From a bacterium (GTDB lineage: Bacteria; Desulfobacterota; Binatia; HRBIN30; CADEER01), in assembly GCA_030430165.1 (NCBI GenBank), contig JAUIGL010000062.1:1-36873 (forward strand): a DNA stretch of 36,873 nt, in the 5' to 3' direction. The translations under genes were made by a program, and so were the position numbers. This document shows, piece by piece, positions 31,096-36,873 of this stretch; position 1 is the first letter of the stretch, and every line of letters starts with the position of its first letter. The notes beneath the pieces are model-generated. The model was not told the origin of the DNA, ran no database searches, and saw nothing but the letters and a program-made list of their open reading frames with translations.

Positions 31096-32534
31096 CCCGG
31101 CAAGCGGCTGCGCCGCCGCGCCCGAAGATCGCCATCCTCGGCGCCGGCATCAGCGGCCTCGCCGCCGCACACCGCCTGTTCGAGCTGAGCCGCGATCGCG
31201 CCCAGCCGGTCTCGATCTCGCTTCTCGAACGCAGCGATCGTCCGGGCGGCGTCATCCGCAGCGAGCGGCGCGACGGCTTCGTCATCGACCACGGACCCGA
31301 CTCGATGCTGTCGGACAAACCCCCGGGGGTCGGGCTGTGCGAACGCCTCGGCATCACCGGGCGGCTGCAGCGCACTCGCGAAGAATTTCGCCGCACCTAT
31401 GTCGCCTTCGACGGTCGCTTGCACCCGCTGCCCGAGGGCTTTCTGCTGATGGCACCGACCCGCCTCAGCCCGCTCGCCACCAGCGGACTGTTCACCCTGA
31501 GCGGCAAGCTGCGCATGGCGCTCGACCTGGTGCTGCCGAGCCGCCCGCGCGACGACGAGAGCCTGGCGTCCTTCGTCACCCGCCGACTCGGTCGCGAAGC
31601 CCTCGACCGCGTGGCGCAACCGATGGTCGGTGGCATCTACACCGCCGACCCGGAGACCCTGAGCCTGGCGGCGACCATGCCGCGCTTTCTCGATCTTGAA
31701 AAAGATCACGGCAGTATCATCCGCGGCTTGCGGGCGCAGAGCCGCACCTCGGCCGCCACCCAATCGGCGAGCGGCGCGCGATGGAGCCTCTTCCTCGGCT
31801 TCGACCGCGGCATGGAGACCCTGGTCGAGGAGATCTGCGGCCGACTGCCGTCGGGCACTCTGCAGCTCGGGCGAACCGTCGAATCGCTAGTCGCCGCCGA
31901 TGCGGGCTGGCGCATCGATGGCGAAGCCTTCGACGCGGTGATCGTCGCCCTACCCGCGCCGGTTGCCGGACGCATCCTGCGCGGCACCGATGCCGCGCTC
32001 GCCGCCGACCTCGAGGGCATCGCCTACGCATCTTCGGCAGTGGTCAATCTCGGTTATCGTCGCGAGTCGATCCCCAACCCGCTCGACGGCTTCGGCTTCG
32101 TCGTGCCGCACGTCGAAGGACGCCGCATCATCGCCTGTAGCTTCAACAGCATGAAGTACGCCGGCCGCGCGCCGAGCGGCCACGCCCTGCTGCGCGCCTT
32201 CGTCGGCGGCGCCTTGCGGGCATCGATGCTCGAGCGCAGCGACGAGGAGATCTTTGCCGCGGTCCGCGAGGAGCTGCGCGATCTCCTGTCGATCGGCGAT
32301 CCCCCCGAGTTGCAGACGATTACCCGCTATCCGAGCTCGATGCCGCAGTATCAGCTCGGCCATCTGGCGCGAGTCGAGAGGATCGAGTCGCGAAGCGCGG
32401 CACACCAGCGGCTCGCCCTCGCCGGCAACGGCTACCGCGGGGTCGGCATTCCGGATTGTATCGACAGTGGCGAACGCGCCGCCGAGAAGATTTTTTCGAC
32501 TCTCGAGTCATCCCGCATCACCGATGCCGCCTAG
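31092..32534 (+). CDS. hemG: Protoporphyrinogen/coproporphyrinogen oxidase, HemY type
   Basis: FAD enzyme oxidising the porphyrinogen to porphyrin, using oxygen in characterised HemY members. 480 residues. N-terminal dinucleotide site IAILGAGISGLAAAHRLFE, then RPGGVIRSERRDGFVIDHGP (substrate/FAD block), QPMVGGIYTADPETLSLAAT, and the C-terminal FAD block ALAGNGYRGVGIPDCIDSG. Coproporphyrinogen versus protoporphyrinogen preference cannot be read from sequence; gene names hemG, hemY and cgoX are used for this family. It is coupled to hemE. No hemH or hemN is in the window. Confidence 0.93.
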   Translation: MTRQAAAPPRPKIAILGAGISGLAAAHRLFELSRDRAQPVSISLLERSDRPGGVIRSERRDGFVIDHGPDSMLSDKPPGVGLCERLGITGRLQRTREEFRRTYVAFDGRLHPLPEGFLLMAPTRLSPLATSGLFTLSGKLRMALDLVLPSRPRDDESLASFVTRRLGREALDRVAQPMVGGIYTADPETLSLAATMPRFLDLEKDHGSIIRGLRAQSRTSAATQSASGARWSLFLGFDRGMETLVEEICGRLPSGTLQLGRTVESLVAADAGWRIDGEAFDAVIVALPAPVAGRILRGTDAALAADLEGIAYASSAVVNLGYRRESIPNPLDGFGFVVPHVEGRRIIACSFNSMKYAGRAPSGHALLRAFVGGALRASMLERSDEEIFAAVREELRDLLSIGDPPELQTITRYPSSMPQYQLGHLARVERIESRSAAHQRLALAGNGYRGVGIPDCIDSGERAAEKIFSTLESSRITDAA

Positions 32535-32619
32535 ACCGAGAGGCACAATATTTCAGTGACTTAGGGCGGGATCGGCAGCCGGCGCGTCGGCTCGACACCG
32601 CTCTGGCCGATTCGCCCAC

Positions 32620-32648
32620 TTGTGCTGTTGAGGGGGAATGCCTAGTGT
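32620..32648 (+). promoter_or_regulatory. Candidate promoter for the DUF309 gene
   Basis: -35 TTGTGC (32620-32625), 17-bp spacer, -10 TAGTGT (32643-32648), about 27 nt before ATG 32676. Confidence 0.4.
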
Positions 32649-32675
32649 GCGGCAGGCTAAGCGCCGCCTCGCCGA

Positions 32676-33254
32676 ATGGCGAACACCGACCAGATTCGAG
32701 CACCCCGACGTGACGTCCCCCGCTACTGCCCCGCGCGCTCTTTCCCGGCCTATCGCTTTGTTCCCGGCCGCGCGCCGCACCCGCGGCTCGACCCGGACGG
32801 TCACTCCTTCGGTGTCGCCGAAGCCTCGGTCGGGCCGTGGAGTCCACGCGACTGGCAAGACAACCCAGAGTGGCTGCACGGAGTCGATCTCTTCAATCAC
32901 GGCTATTACTGGGAAGCGCACGAAGCGTGGGAGTCGCTGTGGCGCGTCGTACCTCGCGACAGCGCCCCAGGCTTGCTCCTGCAGGGGCTCATTCAGCTCG
33001 CCGCTGCGCTCCTCAAGCTGCAGACGAGCTCTCTGCCCAGCGCCAAGCGGCTGGCAGACCGCGGAACCGAGAAACTGATGCGGGTCGCGAAGCAATCCCC
33101 CGCCCTCATGGGGCTGGACCTGCGCGCGACCATTCACCGAATGTCTACTTATTTCCGTCCCCTCGCGGACGACGTCCAGCCCAGCCTGGACGCCGGCGTA
33201 CCGACATTGCGCCTCGGCAATACGGCGTGGCCCCCCGGAGACCAGCAGCAATGA
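32676..33254 (+). CDS. DUF309 family protein
   Basis: 192 residues. The DUF309 core is clear: GVDLFNHGYYWEAHEAWESL then WR, and LLLQGLIQLAAALLKLQ, a helical hairpin with the conserved H-x-x-WE arrangement. Upstream FPAYRFVPGRAPHPRLDPDG with a following HSFG is the common N-terminal extension of these proteins. Function is unknown; the conserved His/Glu/Trp cluster suggests a ligand or metal site. It stands alone between hemG and RNase E with its own promoter. Confidence 0.88.
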   Translation: MANTDQIRAPRRDVPRYCPARSFPAYRFVPGRAPHPRLDPDGHSFGVAEASVGPWSPRDWQDNPEWLHGVDLFNHGYYWEAHEAWESLWRVVPRDSAPGLLLQGLIQLAAALLKLQTSSLPSAKRLADRGTEKLMRVAKQSPALMGLDLRATIHRMSTYFRPLADDVQPSLDAGVPTLRLGNTAWPPGDQQQ

Positions 33255-33347
33255 GCTGGGCTTTCTCCGGAGCGAAGGTCCCCGCATTGCCGGCGCAGCT
33301 CGCGAATATCCTCGCAGAGGTGTGGTGGACGGGTCGAAGGAGGAGGA

Positions 33348-35741
33348 ATGCCCAAAATCATGTTGATCAATGTCACCCACTCGGAAGAGAGTCGGGTCGG
33401 CATTTTGAACGAAGGAGTTCTCGAAGCTTTTGAGATCGAGGCACTCAGCAGAGCCCACCTGAAGGGCAACATCTACAAAGGGGTGGTGCACCGCATCCAC
33501 CCGGCGCTCGAGGCGGCATTCGTCGACATCGGCGCCGAGCGCGATGCGTTTCTCCCGCTCGACGAGATTTGTTTCAAGAATCTTCCCGAGCGGCCTAAAC
33601 CGAAGGAAAAGTCGAACGGCTCCGGCGGACGCCGGCAGCTGCGCATCCGCGACGTGCTGCGTCCCGGCCAGGAGCTCCTGGTGCAGATCACCAAGGAGCA
33701 ATTCGCCAACAAGCCGCCGACGCTGAGCACCTTCTATTCCCTGCCCGGCCGCTACTTGGTCCTGTTGCCCGGTTCCGACGACACCGGGATCTCGCGCCGC
33801 ATCGAAGGTGAGGAGCGCGACCGCCTGCGCAAGGCGGTCGACGCGATCAAGAAGGACGAGGGCTTCGGCCTCATCGTGCGCACCGTCGCCGGACTGGAAG
33901 AAACCAACAAAGACCTCGCCCACGACCTCGACTACCTGCAGCGCCTGTGGTCGAGCGTGCAGGCGTCCGCCGGCGGGCAGCCCGCCCCGTCTCTGGTGTA
34001 CCGCGAGCACGACATCGTGCAGCGCGCGATTCGCGACTTCTACACGCCCGACATCGGCGAGATCTACATCGACGACGAGGACGTGTACGAGCGCGCCAAG
34101 GAGTTCCTGAGCGCCTTCATGCCCGGCAGCGAGGCCGTGCTCAAGCTCTACCGCGGCGAGCAGCCGATGTTCTCGGCGTTCCAAGTCGAAGACCAGATCG
34201 AGTCGGTGTTCGAGCGCCGCGTCCGCCTGCGATCCGGCGGTTCCATCGTCATCGACGGAACCGAGGCGCTGACCGCGATCGACGTCAACTCGGGCGGTGC
34301 GGTGCGCGGCGCCAACCCCGAAGAGACCGCGTTCCGCACCAACCGCGAGGCCGCCGCAGAGGTGGCGCGGCAGATGCGCTTGCGCGACATCGGCGGCATC
34401 ATCGTCGTCGACTTCATCGACATGCGCGACCCCAAGCACATCCGCGAGATCGAACAGCGGATGCGCGACGAGATGCGCCTCGACAAAGCGAGGCACGAGA
34501 CCAGCCGAATCTCCTCGCTCGGTTTGATGGAGATCTCACGCCAGCGCCTGCGCCCCGCAGCAGCCAACACCAGCCACGCGACCTGTCCGCTGTGCCAGGG
34601 GTTCGGTTCGGTTCGCGCCAGTGCCTCGGCGGCGCTGGCGGCGATTCGCAAGGTGCACAACCGGCTGTCGCTTGGCGACGTCGAGAGCATGCGCGTCACC
34701 CTGCCGACCAGCGTCGGTCTGTACGTTCTCAACCAGAAGCGCGAGGACCTCGCCAATCTCGAGGCGCGCTACGAAAGCCAGGTCGAGGTTCGCTTGAGCG
34801 ACACCCTGCTGCCGCACGAGGCCGAGCTCGAGGTCAAGGAACGGTCGCGCGCAACCAGCAACGGCAAGAAGCTCGAACCGGGAACCGTCGCCGCGCCGCA
34901 GCCGAAGAGCAAGCAGACCGAGAGCGCGAATGGCGCCAGCGAGAACGGTGGCGACGGGCGCAAGCGCCGGCGGCGCCGGCGCCGGCGCAAGCCCGACGAG
35001 GCGAGCCCCGACAACAACGGCGCTCAGGCGAACGGCGCCGCGGCGGAGGCTGCCGCGAAGGATTCCAAGGACTCCCCCGACAGCGCCGGCGAGGCCGCGG
35101 CCACGGACGAAGCCAGCAAGGAGGCTGCGAGCCCTGCCGCCAGCGAGGCTTCGGCCGACGGCACCAAGCCGGCGAGCGGCGCGCGATCGCGGCGTTCACG
35201 CGGGCGCCGCGGCGGACGCCGGCGGTCCGGTCGCTCGCGCGCCGAACAAACGGAGAGCGGCGCCACCGGCAGCGCGGCGAGCAGCGGTCCGGCGAGCTCG
35301 CCGCCCAGCCAAGGCTCGGCTCCTGCCGCGGCGGCCAATGCCGCCCCGGCTTCGCCGCCGTCTGGCCAGACACCGGCCGAGACACGCCCGGCAACGACCG
35401 GTGAACGGTCGCTAGACAAGCCCGCCGCCGGCGAGGCGCCGCAACCGAAGGCCGCGGCGGCGCAATCCGAATCGGCCAAACCCGACGCGGAGGCCGCAGC
35501 CAAGCCGGCGACCAAACGGGCGGCGAAGAAGACCACGACGAAGAAGACCACTGCCAAGAAGACCACCACCAAGAAGGCGGCGGCGAAGAAGACCACCGCC
35601 AAGAAGACCACCGCCAAGAAGGCGGCGGCGAAGAAGACGACCACCAAGAAACGCGCGACCAAGAAGACGACTGCGAAGAAGACCACCGCCAAGAAGGCCG
35701 CAGAGGCACCACCGGCGGCCGGCAGTCCAGCGCAAGAGTAG
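33348..35741 (+). CDS. rng: Ribonuclease E/G with histone-H1-like C-terminal tail
   Basis: Endoribonuclease for rRNA and tRNA maturation and mRNA decay. 797 residues from ATG 33348, with GGAGGAGG-type ribosome site. An S1 domain near residues 35-130 ([30 protein letters not shown]) is followed by the RNase H-like catalytic part with the metal-binding aspartates Asp312 (TAIDVNSGG) and Asp355 (IIVVDFIDM), then the Zn-link CPLCQGFG (Cys413, Cys416). After residue 500 comes a disordered basic region with a [10 protein letters not shown] cluster (near 545), an Ala/Ser/Pro/Glu-rich linker, and from about residue 722 a tail of KKTT/KKAA units. The usual degradosome scaffold motifs are not recognised. 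The symbol rne would be equally fair. Confidence 0.95.
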   Translation: MPKIMLINVTHSEESRVGILNEGVLEAFEIEALSRAHLKGNIYKGVVHRIHPALEAAFVDIGAERDAFLPLDEICFKNLPERPKPKEKSNGSGGRRQLRIRDVLRPGQELLVQITKEQFANKPPTLSTFYSLPGRYLVLLPGSDDTGISRRIEGEERDRLRKAVDAIKKDEGFGLIVRTVAGLEETNKDLAHDLDYLQRLWSSVQASAGGQPAPSLVYREHDIVQRAIRDFYTPDIGEIYIDDEDVYERAKEFLSAFMPGSEAVLKLYRGEQPMFSAFQVEDQIESVFERRVRLRSGGSIVIDGTEALTAIDVNSGGAVRGANPEETAFRTNREAAAEVARQMRLRDIGGIIVVDFIDMRDPKHIREIEQRMRDEMRLDKARHETSRISSLGLMEISRQRLRPAAANTSHATCPLCQGFGSVRASASAALAAIRKVHNRLSLGDVESMRVTLPTSVGLYVLNQKREDLANLEARYESQVEVRLSDTLLPHEAELEVKERSRATSNGKKLEPGTVAAPQPKSKQTESANGASENGGDGRKRRRRRRRRKPDEASPDNNGAQANGAAAEAAAKDSKDSPDSAGEAAATDEASKEAASPAASEASADGTKPASGARSRRSRGRRGGRRRSGRSRAEQTESGATGSAASSGPASSPPSQGSAPAAAANAAPASPPSGQTPAETRPATTGERSLDKPAAGEAPQPKAAAAQSESAKPDAEAAAKPATKRAAKKTTTKKTTAKKTTTKKAAAKKTTAKKTTAKKAAAKKTTTKKRATKKTTAKKTTAKKAAEAPPAAGSPAQE
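35515..35702 (+). repeat. AAGAAGACCACC-type coding repeat
   Basis: Short degenerate units of AAGAAG plus ACC/GCG/GCC codons encoding [10 protein letters not shown] and AKKAA, about a dozen in a row, forming the Lys/Ala/Thr tail of RNase E/G. Repeats of this type change in number easily by slippage. Confidence 0.85.
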
Positions 35742-35765
35742 GTCGAGCGATCGACCAGACGGAAC

Positions 35766-35803
35766 GCGGAGTCGAGCGGTAGCCTGGTGTCGCTCGACTC
35801 CGC
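35766..35803. terminator. Perfect 13-bp hairpin between convergent genes
   Basis: GCGGAGTCGAGCG / CGCTCGACTCCGC with a 12-nt loop, in the gap between RNase E/G and the convergent membrane-protein gene. No T run follows. A second small hairpin GGTCGA-GCGA-TCGACC lies at 35741-35756. Probably a shared bidirectional terminator or transcript-end stabiliser. Confidence 0.55.
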
Positions 35804-35806
35804 AGC

Positions 35807-36508
35807 TCAGCTGCCGGCGCGGTGCCGAAAGATGCGCCCGCGGCGCGAGGTGTCGGCCAGCTCGAGGAACAGCAGGCCGCGCACCACCATCGTGAAATAG
35901 ACGAAGAGTGCGGTCGCCACCGACTTCAAGAGCAGCGGCAGGAGTCCGCCGCTCGGCAGATGCCACAGCGCCATCCCGCCCACCGCGAGCACGAAGTTCA
36001 GCGGAAACCACTCGATCCAGTTCTGGGTGATGAAGCGGTAGCTCTCGCCGAGCAGCTCCAGGGTCGGGTAGTGGCCGAGGTAGATCAGCTCCGGGACGGC
36101 GTTGAAGAGAACCCAGACGAGCAGGCTCGAGAAGGCGGCGATAGCCAGTCCGTTGGGACTCGCCGCCAGCATGCTGGTCACCAGCTGGAAGATCCACAGC
36201 GCGAACATCACCCCGATGACGTCGCTGAAGTACTTGCCGAAGCAGCCGCGGAAGTCCTCGAAAGTGGCGCGCCCGGTTTTGACGATTGGCTCGACCGAGC
36301 CGAGGAACGCCCCAAAGCACAGGGCGGTCACCAGGTAGAGCAGGATCCCGCCGAGCGGCCCGAAAAACGGTGCGACGAAGTAGGCCGCGTTGATGACGCC
36401 GCCGAAGACGAAGAGAGCCGCGAACATCGGCCAGTTGCGAACCGCCAGCTCGCCCCCTTTCGCCAACGAGCGACCGTACATCGCCAGCGTCGTCCGCAAC
36501 CAGTCCAC
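35807..36508 (-). CDS. Polytopic membrane protein of unknown function
   Basis: 233 residues with about six membrane spans ([74 protein letters not shown] and others). The linker [19 protein letters not shown] between spans 2 and 3 and EMGESYRF-like [20 protein letters not shown] resemble DUF975/glycerophosphodiester-type membrane domains, but I cannot name the family. The open frame reaches TTG 36544, yet a promoter TTGACC-17-TACGCT ends 7 nt before GTG 36508 ([12 protein letters not shown]), so that GTG is the likelier start. Confidence 0.75.
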   Translation of the reverse strand: MDWLRTTLAMYGRSLAKGGELAVRNWPMFAALFVFGGVINAAYFVAPFFGPLGGILLYLVTALCFGAFLGSVEPIVKTGRATFEDFRGCFGKYFSDVIGVMFALWIFQLVTSMLAASPNGLAIAAFSSLLVWVLFNAVPELIYLGHYPTLELLGESYRFITQNWIEWFPLNFVLAVGGMALWHLPSGGLLPLLLKSVATALFVYFTMVVRGLLFLELADTSRRGRIFRHRAGS

Positions 36509-36515
36509 GGCGGCG

Positions 36516-36544
36516 AGCGTAACCGCCACTCCCGCGGCGGTCAA
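36516..36544 (-). promoter_or_regulatory. Promoter deciding the GTG start of the membrane protein
   Basis: Minus-strand -35 TTGACC (36539-36544), 17-bp spacer, -10 TACGCT (36516-36521), then 7 nt to GTG 36508. Confidence 0.5.
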
Positions 36545-36651
36545 TCAACGTTGAGCGAGGTGAGAGGCTCAGTTTCATTCGCGGGGTAACGAGAGAGGCA
36601 ACCTCGGATCCGCCCTCCGTACCGTAGGGGGAGGTCACACCCCGACGAAGG
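36545..36651. other. Gene-free stretch before the direct repeats
   Basis: No gene. On the minus strand it reads like non-coding repeat DNA (CTACGGTACGGAGGGCGGAT followed by Pro/Ser-type codons). It may belong to the same repetitive block as 36652-36873. Confidence 0.35.
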
Positions 36652-36740
36652 AGTCTTGTTCTCTTGTCGGGCCGATGGATCGCCGCTTGCCCCCCCTGAA
36701 GGCCAAGGGGGGACGGAATTTCGGGCGGCTTCCCCCCAAG
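36652..36740. repeat. Direct repeat, copy 1
   Basis: Runs from GAGTCTTGTTCTCTTGTCGG through GCCGATGGATCGCCGCTTG, then a G/C-run segment, to GACGGAATTTCGGGCGGCTT and CCCCCCAA. Compared with copy 2 it lacks one arm of the central C-run/G-run hairpin (about 9 nt). Confidence 0.9.
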
Positions 36741-36775
36741 CCGCGCACTTGCGAATCGAACTGACCCACTAAACG

Positions 36776-36873
36776 AGTCTTGTTCTCTTGTCGGGCCGAT
36801 GGATCGCCGCTTGACCCCCCTGTAGTCCCCCCTTGCCAAGGGGGGACGGAATTTCGGGCGGCTTCCCCCCCAA
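36776..36873. repeat. Direct repeat, copy 2 (reaches the window end)
   Basis: Same unit 124 nt later, with an intact central palindrome CCCCCCTT-GCC-AAGGGGGG (near 36828-36846). The first 39 nt are identical to copy 1. More copies may follow outside the window. Confidence 0.9.

Overview
The window is a G+C-rich, gene-dense stretch of chromosome from a Gram-negative bacterium. The outer membrane is shown by an Omp85/TamB pair, Lgt and a lipoprotein. The organism has System I (Ccm) cytochrome c maturation, quinone-linked PyrD and an HemY-type protoporphyrinogen oxidase. A secreted metallopeptidase with paired EF-hand/dockerin-like repeats (GDCDGDG-x-V-x3-ELV) and a BadH-like dehydrogenase recall Candidatus Binatota and neighbouring former Deltaproteobacteria. 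That placement is inference from protein style, not from a marker phylogeny. No phage, integrase, complete transposon or CRISPR array is visible.

Layout. Positions 1-5005 hold, on the minus strand, the 5' part of dnaX, the SRP RNA, tRNA-Ser(GGA), a secreted zinc metallopeptidase, a small exported protein and tRNA-Ser(CGA), plus a yheU homologue on the plus strand. Positions 5065-7245 form an island of tadA, a small SH3-like gene, a Nudix gene and mobA, bounded by an inverted pair of one dispersed repeat. Positions 7363-10276 hold a DUF3553-like gene, an unknown protein coupled to a HExxH peptidase, and lgt-tlpA. Positions 10388-17160 are a large tamB-tamA/bamA pair. Positions 17265-20383 hold a YbhN-like membrane protein, a CDP-alcohol phosphatidyltransferase, a small anchored protein, a YvlD-like protein, and a gene-poor stretch with a structured region and a tiny ORF carrying an extreme Shine-Dalgarno sequence. 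Then come pyrD, thiC, a hotdog protein and a nuclease-domain lipoprotein. Positions 25325-28339 are ccmABCD plus an SDR gene. Positions 28374-32534 hold a DUF2064 gene and hemD-hemE-hemG, with a telomere-like G/C-run hairpin between hemD and hemE. The right end holds a DUF309 gene, RNase E/G with a histone-H1-like tail, a membrane protein, and direct repeats running off the window.

How the genes work together. Heme is made by HemD, HemE and HemG, and Ccm proteins deliver heme for cytochrome c. Lgt, Omp85 and TamB serve envelope assembly. DnaX, SRP RNA, tRNA-Ser, TadA and RNase E are information-processing housekeeping. At least eight genes show a -10 hexamer only 6-8 nt before the start codon and no convincing Shine-Dalgarno sequence, so leaderless mRNAs are probably common here. 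The most unusual single site is the 14-codon ORF at 20046-20090, whose upstream sequence matches nearly the whole complement of the 16S rRNA 3' tail.
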